A stretch of 64,000 bases of DNA from JAOEGB01 sp041262585 (GTDB taxonomy: Bacteria > Actinomycetota > Actinomycetes > Streptosporangiales > Streptosporangiaceae), in the NCBI RefSeq assembly GCF_041262585.1, contig NZ_JBGCBZ010000011.1:1-64000 (forward strand), written 5' to 3'. This document shows, piece after piece, positions 9,319-17,460 of the stretch; position 1 is the first letter of the stretch; the number at the start of each line of letters is the position of its first letter. Made by a program: the position numbers and the translations under genes. The notes below the pieces were generated by a model. The model was given only the letters and a program-made list of their open reading frames with translations. It did not search any database and was not told where the DNA came from.

Positions 9319-9765
9319 ATGAATGAACTGACCCGAAGCGATGAGATGTCCCTGGCCGGAGCCGCTCTGCGCGGCGCGCCCTGGAAGGCGGCGGCGATCT
9401 CCGGCGCCGTGGTGGCGGCCACCAGCCTGTTCATGGGCTGGATCCTCCCCGGTCCGGCCGATCTGACGTGGGCGCTGTGCGTGGGAATCAGCCTGTTCTC
9501 GCTGGTCGCGGGGATCGGCGCGATCTCCCGGCCGCAGGAGGGCGACCGGGTGACCCGGCAGGCGAGGCTCTGGTCCCTGCGCCACCCCTGGCGGTTCGCC
9601 CTCTATCCGGGCCTGGGGGCGGCCATCCTGATGTACCCGGTGCAACTCGTCGTCGACGGCGAGGGCGTCTTCGGCGCGGCCTGGGACGCGCTGTGGGGAG
9701 GCGCGCTCGTCTACCTCATCACGGGCGTCCTCACCCTGTCGATGCGAGGCCGCGCCAAGGGGTGA
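9319..9765 (+). CDS. small integral membrane protein, unknown function
   Basis: 148 residues from the ATG at 9319 (MNELTRSDEMSL), with about four hydrophobic segments (AAAISGAVVAATSLFMGWIL, CVGISLFSLVAGIGAI, FALYPGLGAAILMYPVQLVV, GGALVYLITGVLTL). No catalytic or binding motif. An upstream in-frame ATG at 9283 would add 12 residues. The TGA stop at 9763-9765 is itself the first three bases of a TGATCG unit of the adjoining repeat array. Confidence 0.65.
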   Translation: MNELTRSDEMSLAGAALRGAPWKAAAISGAVVAATSLFMGWILPGPADLTWALCVGISLFSLVAGIGAISRPQEGDRVTRQARLWSLRHPWRFALYPGLGAAILMYPVQLVVDGEGVFGAAWDALWGGALVYLITGVLTLSMRGRAKG

Positions 9766-9915
9766 TCGTGCACGACGACGCCCCCGCCGAACGAACAGCG
9801 CATGATCATGAAGCATAACGGCGCCGATCAGACTGCGTGCGGCGGAATCCATGCATGATCGCGATTTGCGAAACCCGACGTCCCCGAGCTTCCCGGGAGA
9901 CCCTGCATGATCACG
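9763..9915. repeat. TGATCA array A (4 cores), intergenic
   Basis: Cores related to TGCATGATCACG or its complement start at 9763 (TGATCGTGCACG), 9803 (GCATGATCATG), 9856 (TGCATGATCGCG) and 9909 (TGCATGATCACG). The last three are 53 bp apart. The first reads forward (TGATC-TGCA order) and the last two read reverse. The array occupies the whole gap between two convergent genes. See arrays B to E for other members. Confidence 0.8.
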
Positions 9916-9938
9916 GCGACACGGGTGGCGAAGGCGGC

Positions 9939-10325
9939 CTAGGAAGATGACGCGGCTCGCTCGGCCTCGCCGCGGCAGACGCAGAACTCGTTGCCCTCGG
10001 GGTCGAGCAGCGTGAACCAGCCGGTCCCCTCGTCGGTCCGGTGGTCCTCGTGGGGCCGGGCCCCGAGAGCGAGCAGGCGGTCCACCTCCTCGTCGCGGGT
10101 GAGCCCCTCTGCGGGCCAGACGTCGAGGTGCACCCGGTTCTTGCCGCTCTTGCCCTCGGGGACCCGGATGAAAAGCAGGTGCGGGGGACCGTCGGGACGG
10201 TCCAGCATGACCTCGTCGTCCTCCGGCTCGGAGTCGACGAGGGGCCAGCCCAGGGCCGCGCTCCACCACTGGGCCAGCTCGTACGGCTGGGCGCTGTCGA
10301 TGGTGATCGTGTGGATCTCAATCAT
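9939..10325 (-). CDS. VOC/glyoxalase-fold family protein
   Basis: 128 residues from the ATG at 10325 (MIEIHTITID), matching the length of single-domain VOC proteins. Two beta-alpha-beta-beta-beta halves are visible, ending in GWFTLLDPEGNEFCVCRG, where the Glu of EGNEFC sits at a usual metal-ligand position. Members include glyoxalase I, dioxygenases and antibiotic-binding proteins; no specific reaction can be assigned. An in-frame ATG at 10361 adds 12 residues and is less likely. Confidence 0.85.
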   Translation of the reverse strand: MIEIHTITIDSAQPYELAQWWSAALGWPLVDSEPEDDEVMLDRPDGPPHLLFIRVPEGKSGKNRVHLDVWPAEGLTRDEEVDRLLALGARPHEDHRTDEGTGWFTLLDPEGNEFCVCRGEAERAASSS

Positions 10326-10380
10326 GCGCCCAGCCAATCGCGACACCAGCAAAGGTGTCAAGCAGGTTACCGAGCCGCGC

Positions 10381-10629
10381 TCATCCGGCCGTGCGCCCCC
10401 TGCCGACGGACACCTTGACGAGAGCGGCGGCGGACACGCTCGCCCATACCCCTTCCAGAAGCACGAAGCCCCAGTCGCGGCCCGACAGGGCGATCCACGC
10501 GAGAACGGCCGAGCCGGCGAGGTTCAGGACCAGATAGAGCGGCGACTCGCCGTCGATGACCTTGAGCTGGGAGAGCAGGAACGCGCTGAGGATAAGGACA
10601 GCGCCGATGATCTGAACGAGTTCTTCCAT
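10381..10629 (-). CDS. CBU_0592-type small membrane protein
   Basis: 82 residues with three hydrophobic segments and the pattern LYLVLNLAGSAVLAWIAL...DWGFVLLEGVWASVSA, which I recognise as the CBU_0592 family of small bacterial membrane proteins of unknown function. It lies 56 bp upstream of and on the same strand as the VOC gene. Full length for the family. Confidence 0.8.
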   Translation of the reverse strand: MEELVQIIGAVLILSAFLLSQLKVIDGESPLYLVLNLAGSAVLAWIALSGRDWGFVLLEGVWASVSAAALVKVSVGRGRTAG

Positions 10630-10733
10630 GGCTTTCCGCGCGCCGTCTTAGCAGAGCCGGGTACGGCAGGCACCTCGTCCGGGACGCCCAGGGACGAGGG
10701 CGTCTAACATCCCGAACATCGCCATTGTGAGAA

Positions 10734-11072
10734 CTATTTCCCTCCTTGCGGTGACGTGTCCCACCACATCGTCACGAGGCTACGTGGCGGCACCGGCATG
10801 GCGGCGCTCTCGTCCACGGCTATCAGCTCGGCCGGGTGGAGCGGCAGGCTCGCCGCGCCCGTGCCCGCGCCGACGTCGAGCACCGAGCCGCCCGGGGGCA
10901 GCGCCTCACGGGCGCGTTCGTAGGTGGGCCCTCCCGGCGCCGCCAGGAGCGCCTCGGTCCTGCGGCGGAAGCGCTCGACCTGATGTGTCCAGGGGTTGGC
11001 CGGAGCGCTCGCGAGGATCGTTTCGGGGATGGCCCACGACTCCAGGTCAGCCCGCCAGCGTTCCGCCTTCAT
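10734..11072 (-). pseudogene. truncated class I SAM-dependent methyltransferase
   Basis: The first ~90 residues from the ATG at 11072 (MKAERWRADLESWAIPETIL) look like a normal methyltransferase start, including motif I, VLDVGAGTGAASLPL, and AELIAVDESAAM. The protein then stops after 112 residues with an unrelated tail (PVPPRSLVTMWW), whereas class I methyltransferases of this kind need about 230-270 residues to complete the Rossmann fold. The 3' half appears deleted; nothing resembling it remains between 10630 and 10734. Probably non-functional. Confidence 0.65.
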
Positions 11073-11132
11073 GGGCCGATCGTACGCGGGCCGCCGTACC
11101 CGCGGTGTGGCATAAAACATGCATATAGGGGG

Positions 11133-11174
11133 TTACTGGCGGGTAGCATTCAGATAGAGTTACTGACCAGTACG
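11133..11174. promoter_or_regulatory. candidate two-box operator upstream of fadE5
   Basis: Two similar boxes, TTACTGGCGGGTA at 11133-11145 and TTACTGACCAGTA at 11160-11172, sit 27 bp apart just upstream of the acyl-CoA dehydrogenase. The second contains a perfect palindrome (TACTG, 2-bp centre, CAGTA). This layout fits a TetR-type fatty-acid-responsive repressor, but no such regulator gene is adjacent. Confidence 0.4.
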
Positions 11175-11208
11175 TCATCCCCGGGTCTGGTTTCTAGGAG
11201 CGCACACC

Positions 11209-13032
11209 ATGGGTCACTACAAGAGCAACCTCCGCGACCTGGAGTTCAATCTCTTTGAGGTCTTCGGGCGGACGGAAGTCCTCGGCAGCGGCCCGTTCGC
11301 CGACGTCGACGAGGAGACCGCGCGGAGCATCCTCGACGAGGTGAACCGCCTCGCCACCGGGCCGATCGCCGAGTCCTTCGAGGACTCCGACCGGCATCCG
11401 CCCGTGTTCGACCCGGCGGCCCACACCGTGACGATGCCGGAGAGTTTCAAGAAGTCCTACCAGGCCTGGGTGGACGCCGAGTGGTGGCGCCTGGAGCTTC
11501 AGCCTGAGCTCGGCGGCACGCCCGCCCCGCGCAGTGTGGTCTGGGCCATGGCCGAGATGGTGCTGGGCGCCAACCCCGCCGTGTGGATGTTCGGCTGCGG
11601 CCCCGCCTTCGCCCGTCTGCTCTTCGACCTGGGCACCGACGAGCAGAAGCGGTTCGCCGAGTTGGCCGTCGAGCGGCACTGGGGCGCCACCATGGTCCTC
11701 ACCGAGCCGGACGCCGGGTCGGACGTCGGCGCGGGCCGGACCAAGGCCGTCGAGCAGCCGGACGGCACCTGGCACATCGAGGGCGTCAAGCGCTTCATCA
11801 CCAGCGCCGAGCACGACATGGCCGAGAACATCTTCCACCTCGTGCTGGCCCGCCCCGAGGGCGCCGGCCCGGGCACCAAGGGCCTGTCGATGTTCCTCGT
11901 CCCCAAATATCTCGTGAACCTGGAGACCGGTGAGCTGGGCGAGCGCAACGGCGCCTACGTCACCAACGTCGAGAAGAAGATGGGCCTGAAGGTCTCCACG
12001 ACCTGCGAGCTCACGTTCGGCGAGAAGCACCCGGCCATCGGCTACCTGGTCGGCGGCGTGCACGAGGGCATCAAGCAGATGTTCATGGTCATCGAGCACG
12101 CCCGCATGATGGTCGGCGCGAAGGCCATCGCCACGCTGTCCACCGGCTACCTCAACGCGCTCGACTACGCCAAGAACCGCGTCCAGGGCGCCGACCTCAC
12201 CCGCTCGGCCGACAAGACCGCCCCGCGCGTCACCACGACCCACCACCCCGACGTGCGCCGCGAGCTCATGTTGCAGAAGTCGTACGCCGAGGCGATGCGC
12301 GCGCTGGTCATCTACACGGCCACGATCCAGGACACCATCCAGATCGCGGAGTTCGAGGGCCGCCGGGACCACGCCGCCGAGGCGCTGAACGACCTGCTGC
12401 TCCCGCTCGTCAAGGGCGTCGGCTCCGAGCGGTCCTACGAGCTGCTCGCCCGCTCGCTCCAGACGCTGGGCGGCTCGGGCTTCCTGCAGGACTATCCGAT
12501 CGAGCAGTACATCCGCGACGCGAAGATCGACTCCCTCTACGAGGGCACCACCGCGATTCAGGGTCTCGACCTGTTCTTCCGCAAGGTCCTCAGGAACCAG
12601 GGCGCGGCGCTGGGCTCGCTGCTCGGCGACATCAAGGCGTTCGCCGGCTCCGAGGCGGGCAACGGCCGCCTGAAGGAGGAGCGCAAGCTGCTCGGCGAGG
12701 CCGCCGACGAGGTCAAGACCATGGCGGACACGATGGCCGGCTGGGCCATCACGTCCATGGAGACCCCCGAGGAGGTCTACAAGGTGGGCCTCAACACCAC
12801 CCGCTTCCTGATGTCGCTCGGCGACCTGGTGCTGGGGTGGCTGCTGCTGCGCCAGGCAGAGATCGCCCTCAGGGCCCTCGGCGAGTCCGACACCGACAAG
12901 GCGTTCTACACCGGCAAGGTCGGGGCCGCCACCTTCTTCGCCCAGACCGTGCTGCCCCGGATCGCCGCCGAGCGGCGCGTGCTCGCCGCCACCGGCCAGG
13001 ACCTCATGCAGCTCCCGGAGGAGTCCTTCTAG
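11209..13032 (+). CDS. fadE5: acyl-CoA dehydrogenase, FadE5 type
   Basis: 607-residue FAD enzyme for the first step of fatty-acid beta-oxidation. It aligns by eye along its whole length with mycobacterial FadE5 (start MxHYKSNxRDxxFNLFEV, then AVVWA, MVLTEPDAGSDVGA, VKRFITS, TLGGSGFLQDYPIEQYIRDAKI). The catalytic glutamate is that of SLYEGTTAIQ. The C-terminal four-helix extension typical of this larger subgroup is present. A strong hairpin terminator follows the stop. Monocistronic by spacing; likely controlled through the paired boxes at 11133-11174. Confidence 0.95.
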   Translation: MGHYKSNLRDLEFNLFEVFGRTEVLGSGPFADVDEETARSILDEVNRLATGPIAESFEDSDRHPPVFDPAAHTVTMPESFKKSYQAWVDAEWWRLELQPELGGTPAPRSVVWAMAEMVLGANPAVWMFGCGPAFARLLFDLGTDEQKRFAELAVERHWGATMVLTEPDAGSDVGAGRTKAVEQPDGTWHIEGVKRFITSAEHDMAENIFHLVLARPEGAGPGTKGLSMFLVPKYLVNLETGELGERNGAYVTNVEKKMGLKVSTTCELTFGEKHPAIGYLVGGVHEGIKQMFMVIEHARMMVGAKAIATLSTGYLNALDYAKNRVQGADLTRSADKTAPRVTTTHHPDVRRELMLQKSYAEAMRALVIYTATIQDTIQIAEFEGRRDHAAEALNDLLLPLVKGVGSERSYELLARSLQTLGGSGFLQDYPIEQYIRDAKIDSLYEGTTAIQGLDLFFRKVLRNQGAALGSLLGDIKAFAGSEAGNGRLKEERKLLGEAADEVKTMADTMAGWAITSMETPEEVYKVGLNTTRFLMSLGDLVLGWLLLRQAEIALRALGESDTDKAFYTGKVGAATFFAQTVLPRIAAERRVLAATGQDLMQLPEESF

Positions 13033-13053
13033 GAAAGGCCCTTCCCCCGACGC

Positions 13054-13093
13054 GCCGTACGGCTGCCGCTCGCGTGAGCGGCAGCCGTACGGC
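13054..13093 (+). terminator. rho-independent-type hairpin after fadE5
   Basis: A perfect 18-bp stem (13054-13071 with 13076-13093, arms starting GCCGTACGGCTG) with a 4-nt GCGT loop, followed by a short TTT. It lies 22 bp after the fadE5 stop and 33 bp before the convergent lyase-family gene, so it may serve both directions. Confidence 0.8.
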
Positions 13094-13125
13094 TTTCGCG
13101 GGAACCTTCGTCTGAACCGCCGGCG

Positions 13126-14484
13126 TCAGCCGATGGCGTCGAGCTGCTCGACCGCAGGGCGGAGCAGCCAGAGGTCACCGCCGGGCGGCGCCTCCAGGCC
13201 GCGGACGGCCTTGCGGGCGGCGTGGTCGCCCTCGTCGGCTGCGGCGTGCACGATGTCGCTCGCCGCGAAGCGGTAGAACTCCAGCTCCGGGTGCGGCCAG
13301 GGCGCCGCGGCCGTGGCGGCGGGCAGCAGGTAGTCGATCGCCTTGAACAGGCTGCCGCCCTGCGGAGTGGTGTAGTGCCACAGGTCGACGCCGACGTGCT
13401 CCCCGATGGCGGCGAGCCGCGTCAGCGCGACCAGGTTGAAGGTCGAGTAGTGCCAGCTCCGGGTGCGGGTGATCTCCGTCGGCTGGGTGCCGTCGGCCGC
13501 GAGCTGCACGTCGAGCCGCTTGGCCCTGGCCTCCTCCACGATCTGCCGGGCCAGGTCGGGCTGGCCGATCGCCAGCGCGATCCCGGCGTTCTGCATGTCG
13601 TAGAAGGAGCCGTGGTTGTTCGTCTGGGCGGCCTCCTCGATGCCGTTCTTGCTCGTCCGCAGCCAGGTCAGGAAGTCGGCGTTCCACGACCGCATCGCGT
13701 CGTGGTCGGCCTTGGTCCACGATGGCGCGCCGAGATCGAGGATCGCCGTGGCGTCCAGGATGTCGGTGAACTGCTGCGAGAAGTCGATGATGCCGATGCC
13801 GCGCCCGGTCACCCGGCACGGGATGAACTGGGTGTAGTTGAGGCTCGGGTTCATCCGGGTCGCCGGGTCGATGAACCAGGTCCGCAGGTCGAGCGCCGCC
13901 CGCTCGGCATAGGCCGCCTTGCCCGTGTAGTACCAGGCCAGCGTGAGCGTGTAGACGGCGTTGAACATCTCGCCGCGCTCTTCGTGGTCGGTGATCTCGT
14001 CGATCGCCGGGTTGCGGACGCCGTCCTTCTGGATGTACGGGCAGCCCCAGGGGTTGTCGGGTGTCTTGGGCTGGCTGGGCCACCAGTACGGCGCCTCGCT
14101 CAGGTAGTCGTGCTTGTCACCGCTCGGAGGGAGCTGCGGCTTGTGCGTGACCGACCACGGCCCCTTGGTGAGCCAGCCGTCCGCCTGCGCGGTCAGCGTC
14201 TTGAGCTGACGGCGCAGGTCGGGGATGACACGGACGCCGAGGCGGGTGAGGGCGAGCCGTCGGCCGTCGAGCACCACCGTCTGCGGCCGCCTGGACCAGA
14301 CGGCCGAATGCTCGGCCGCCGACGACGACGCGTCCGCCGACTCGGCGGACACCGCTGACTCGGCGGATGTCCCGGCGGACGCGTCCGGCTCCGGGTCGGC
14401 GAACGCTGGACTGGGCGGGACGGCGAGTGCGGCGGCTGTCGCCACGGCGGCGATCAGCGCTCCGACGCGCGGAAGGAAAGGCAT
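13126..14484 (-). CDS. secreted alginate lyase-family protein (PL5-like fold)
   Basis: 452 residues. A Sec signal peptide is clear (MPFLPRVGALIAAVATAAALA ... AFA/DPEPD), followed by an Ser/Ala-rich spacer and an alginate_lyase-type all-alpha domain: SGDKHDYLSEAPYWWP, NTLTLAWYY-type helices, QTNNHGSFYDMQ (the NNHGS motif holds the catalytic Asn/His) and RTRSWHYSTFNLVAL. Family enzymes cleave polyuronates by beta-elimination; a soil actinomycete may use it on plant or algal polymers. Actual substrate unknown. Stand-alone gene, convergent with fadE5. Confidence 0.85.
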   Translation of the reverse strand: MPFLPRVGALIAAVATAAALAVPPSPAFADPEPDASAGTSAESAVSAESADASSSAAEHSAVWSRRPQTVVLDGRRLALTRLGVRVIPDLRRQLKTLTAQADGWLTKGPWSVTHKPQLPPSGDKHDYLSEAPYWWPSQPKTPDNPWGCPYIQKDGVRNPAIDEITDHEERGEMFNAVYTLTLAWYYTGKAAYAERAALDLRTWFIDPATRMNPSLNYTQFIPCRVTGRGIGIIDFSQQFTDILDATAILDLGAPSWTKADHDAMRSWNADFLTWLRTSKNGIEEAAQTNNHGSFYDMQNAGIALAIGQPDLARQIVEEARAKRLDVQLAADGTQPTEITRTRSWHYSTFNLVALTRLAAIGEHVGVDLWHYTTPQGGSLFKAIDYLLPAATAAAPWPHPELEFYRFAASDIVHAAADEGDHAARKAVRGLEAPPGGDLWLLRPAVEQLDAIG

Positions 14485-14930
14485 TCCGGCTCTCCATTCA
14501 TGAGGGGATCCCGGACCTTGCTAACCGCCTGGCCTCGTTACGATGCGCACGGCTCCTCGCCGCCGTCAATGGGCCCGATCGCAGGTCAGCGCCTTAAGAA
14601 GGGTGATTAACAAACTCTTCGCAGGTCAGTCGGCGTTCACGTATCTGAACCGCTTTCGCGTATCTGAATCGTTACCTGGCTCGCTCTTGATCCCGCACAT
14701 GACTGCGAGCGAAAGTGTGCGGCAAGTGAAACACCCGGAAGCGGCACAACCCTGACCCCATCACCGCCTGGCATCGGTGATCGGCCCCGACCGCTTCTAG
14801 ACATTGGGAGGCGAATGAGCCCAACGGAGATCCGTCGTTCTTTCCAGTAGTGTGATCACGCGCGGCCGGGTATGACCGATTGCGTACGGCCCGTTTACCT
14901 CGCCACTACCAGCGTCCCGGAGGTCGCACG
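14485..14930. other. intergenic region with short direct repeats
   Basis: Divergent promoter region between the lyase-family gene and the small membrane protein gene. CGTATCTGAA occurs at 14640 and 14659 (19 bp apart), and GCAGGTCAG at 14581 and 14621 (40 bp apart); either could be regulator half-sites. A lone GTGATCACGCG at about 14853 resembles the core of the dispersed arrays. No coding signal. Confidence 0.4.
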
Positions 14931-15155
14931 ATGGGCATCGGGGTCAGCATCTTCTTCATCACTCTCGGTGCGATCCTGAAGTTCGCCATCAAGTCCAACG
15001 TCCTGGGCCCCTGGGTACGCATCGACGTGATCGGCGTGATCTTCATGTGCGCCGGGGGCGTCGGCCTGCTGCTGAGCATCCTGTTCGCCGTGCGCCAGGG
15101 GCCGGCCACCGACCCGCACAACCTCCTGGAGCACGAGCACAACCCGGACCTGTGA
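14931..15155 (+). CDS. DUF6458-type small membrane protein
   Basis: 74 residues starting MGIGVSIFFITLGAILKFAI, with two membrane helices (residues about 3-20 and 30-52) and a polar tail ending in HEHNPDL. The MGIG start and GAILKFA segment are hallmarks of a small actinobacterial family of unknown function. The ATG at 14931 follows a GGAGG at about 14920-14924. The downstream gene is convergent, 4 bp away. Confidence 0.8.
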   Translation: MGIGVSIFFITLGAILKFAIKSNVLGPWVRIDVIGVIFMCAGGVGLLLSILFAVRQGPATDPHNLLEHEHNPDL

Positions 15156-15159
15156 CGGG

Positions 15160-15453
15160 TCAGATGACGTACTGCGCAGCCACCCGGTTCGTCAGGATGG
15201 GCGCGATGAACTCCGCGATCACAGCGCGGTGCACCGGATGGTCACGGTAGACGAGGTAGTCCTCGACCGAGTCGAAGTCGGCCACCACGGCGAAGCCGAA
15301 GTTGCCCTCGTTGATCCCCGCGTCGGGGCCGACCGCGTAGTTCCGCAGCTCCGGGATCGCGGCGGGCAGCTCGCGCAGCCGCTTGGCCACCTCCGCCTTC
15401 TGAGCCTCCGTGGCGTCCTCGGTCCACTGCAACAGGACGATGTGCCGGAACAT
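15160..15453 (-). CDS. Dabb (stress-responsive A/B barrel) family protein
   Basis: 97 residues, MFRHIVLLQWTEDA...RELPAAIPELRNYAVGPDAG...DYLVYRDHPVHRAVI, the full pattern of a dimeric alpha/beta-barrel Dabb domain. Members include plant stress proteins and polyketide cyclases such as olivetolic acid cyclase; most bacterial ones have no known role. A GAGGGGGAGG ribosome site precedes the ATG. It follows the ATP-grasp/maturation pair on the same strand with a 37-bp gap, so it may be in that operon. Confidence 0.85.
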   Translation of the reverse strand: MFRHIVLLQWTEDATEAQKAEVAKRLRELPAAIPELRNYAVGPDAGINEGNFGFAVVADFDSVEDYLVYRDHPVHRAVIAEFIAPILTNRVAAQYVI

Positions 15454-15490
15454 GGCCTCCCCCTCGTGGTGGTTTATCCCCGACACCTTC

Positions 15491-16471
15491 TCACAACCAG
15501 TGCCACTCGATCGACGCCCGCTTCCGGCGCGCGGCGAGCCACTCGCGGAAGGCCGCCGCTCCGGCCGCCGCGAGCGTCTCCGGGTCGTCCCGCGAGGCCC
15601 GGCGCTCCAGGACCATCCCGGTGAGGTAGCCCCCCGCGTGCTCCACCGGCCCCACCATCGACTCGCGGGCCGCGTGGCGCAGCGGCGCGGGCAGCTCCCC
15701 GGCCCACCGCTCACCGATCGTGATCTCGGCCTCGCGGCAGCCGAGCAGGCCGCCGAGGCCCCGCAGCAGCTCGCCGTTCACGGGCTGGCAGGCGGTCACC
15801 CAGAGCGCCCGGACGCGGTCGAAGTCGGCCTGGTGATCGGCCAGATAGGCGGGGGCGAGCTCCGCCTCCTTGCGCCGCCGGAAGCGCCGCCGCCGCGCGA
15901 TCCCGGCGATGAACGCCTCGAACTGCTCGCCCGACATGGACATCTCGGCCAGCCACGCGAGGGTGGAGGCCCGGTCGTGGAGCCCCCGCGACCGCCGGAA
16001 CTCGTCGGCGGCGGCCCGCACATCCTCCTCGTCCAGCGGCTCGTCATCGGTCATGATCTCGTTCAGCAGGAGGCTCTGCTCGACGATCTCGTCATGCACG
16101 GCCCGGTCCCCGCGCGGGAGCCGCCGCAGCATCGTCAGCGCCTCGGCCACGTGCACGTGGACCTTGTCCACGCTCACCAGGTAGCCCGCCGCCCAGTGCG
16201 TCGAGTGGTCGGCCAGCCACGGCACGCCGTCGTCGGCCGGGGCCGACAGCGCCACCGTGCCGCCCTCGGGGTGGCAGACCAGCAGGTCGTAGTCCACCAC
16301 CGGGCTGCCCGGCCGTACGTCGACGACGAGCTGCGGCCGCGCGGCCGGGTGCCTCGCGGACCACTCGGCGACCGCGTGCCGGGCCTCGGTGACAGCCGTA
16401 CGGCGGCGGCGGAACCCGCGCAGCAGCTCGACGCCCTCCGTGAGGACCTGGGCGAAGCCGGGAGCCGTCAT
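15491..16471 (-). CDS. PpiC-related putative peptide maturation protein (TIGR04500-like)
   Basis: 326 residues, cytoplasmic. The middle (about residues 150-240) resembles the N-terminal region and start of the parvulin-type isomerase fold: helices ending MSMSGEQFEAFIAGIARRRRF, then KEAELAPAYLADHQADFDRVRALWVTA. I recall a family called putative peptide maturation system protein with this look, found beside ATP-grasp genes in actinomycetes. Its ATG overlaps the stop of the ATP-grasp gene by 4 nt, so the two are coupled. Whether it binds, folds or modifies a peptide is not known. Family naming is from memory; confidence moderate. Confidence 0.6.
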   Translation of the reverse strand: MTAPGFAQVLTEGVELLRGFRRRRTAVTEARHAVAEWSARHPAARPQLVVDVRPGSPVVDYDLLVCHPEGGTVALSAPADDGVPWLADHSTHWAAGYLVSVDKVHVHVAEALTMLRRLPRGDRAVHDEIVEQSLLLNEIMTDDEPLDEEDVRAAADEFRRSRGLHDRASTLAWLAEMSMSGEQFEAFIAGIARRRRFRRRKEAELAPAYLADHQADFDRVRALWVTACQPVNGELLRGLGGLLGCREAEITIGERWAGELPAPLRHAARESMVGPVEHAGGYLTGMVLERRASRDDPETLAAAGAAAFREWLAARRKRASIEWHWL

Positions 16472-17391
16472 GCCCACTCCCCCACGAGCCAGCCGGCGAT
16501 GGCCTCACTGATCGGGAGACCGGTGCGCTCCTCGATCGGGTCCCAGGAGCCGTTCGGGTCGATCTCCAGGAAGACGTGATCCCCCTCGGGCGTGACGACG
16601 AGGTGGATCACGCCGTAGCCCAGCCCCAGCGAGGCGGCCAGCTCGGCGCACCGCCGCTCGACGTCCCGGGGCAGGCGGTGTACGGCACAGCCGGGCGGGT
16701 TCGGCCCGACCCGCGCGGCGAAGACCCGGCGCCCGACGACGACGGCGCGGAGCTCGACGGCCTTGGGGAGGAAGGGCTGCAGGATGACGGGCTCGTGCTG
16801 GAGCCGATGACGGGACGTGAGATGCCGCCGGCTCACGACGGTCGTGTGGACGCGGTGGTCCTGCCCGTCGATCCGCAGGTCCTCCGGATCGAGCAGCTTG
16901 ACCACCAGCCTGCCTCTGGCCCGCTCGTACGCCGGGACCAGCTCACCGGGATCGTTGGTGTAGACGGTCTCCGGCACCGTGAACCCCAGCTCGACCGCCC
17001 GGGCCATGTGGATCAGCTTGTTGTGGGCCTGCCGGGTCACCGGATGCCGGCACGGCAGCCAGCGGGCCCGCACGAGCTCCCACACCCCGTCGAGATGGAA
17101 GCGGGACTGCCACTCGACGTGGGCGCGATGAGTCGGGTCGGACACGTTGGCGGCGGCCACCGACCGGTTGGGCCGCCGGTTCCAGACCGCCGTCACCGTG
17201 GCGAGATCGACGACCTGCGACCCGGTGTCCAGCGTCAGCCGGTGGGTCCCACCGGCGAAGGTGGCGGTCACCCGGGACCTGCCGGGAAACTCGCCGCTGT
17301 CCCACCAGGTGACCGGGACCCCCCGGCGTTCGACCTTCGGGAGGACCCGGCTCACGGTCATGTCCCGCCGGTCGCTCAGTATGAGGATCAC
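16468..17391 (-). CDS. ATP-grasp protein of the MvdC/MvdD (graspetide maturase-like) type
   Basis: 307 residues. Features of the ATP-grasp fold: N-terminal MILILSDRRDMTVSRVL with VTAVWNRRPNR (typical of ribosomal-peptide maturases), KLIHMARAVELGFTVPETVYTND, RLVVKLLDPED, QPFLPKAVELRAVVVGRRVFAARV and the metal-binding VFLEIDPNGSWDPIEERTG. Known relatives form ester or amide cross-links in precursor peptides. Here the only coupled gene is the PpiC-related protein; I see no precursor peptide in the 69-bp upstream gap or elsewhere near. It may act in trans or on another substrate. Confidence 0.8.
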   Translation of the reverse strand: MILILSDRRDMTVSRVLPKVERRGVPVTWWDSGEFPGRSRVTATFAGGTHRLTLDTGSQVVDLATVTAVWNRRPNRSVAAANVSDPTHRAHVEWQSRFHLDGVWELVRARWLPCRHPVTRQAHNKLIHMARAVELGFTVPETVYTNDPGELVPAYERARGRLVVKLLDPEDLRIDGQDHRVHTTVVSRRHLTSRHRLQHEPVILQPFLPKAVELRAVVVGRRVFAARVGPNPPGCAVHRLPRDVERRCAELAASLGLGYGVIHLVVTPEGDHVFLEIDPNGSWDPIEERTGLPISEAIAGWLVGEWA

Positions 17392-17460
17392 ACCGGCAAC
17401 GGTAGGAATCGGGTCTTGAGGCTCACTGGTAGGTTACTTGCGCAGGTGATCTTCCGGTTC

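Noticed and set aside
14543..14755. 70-codon plus-strand frame upstream of the DUF6458 gene
   Set aside because: No motif, no ribosome site, lies in a promoter region and ends without relation to neighbours.
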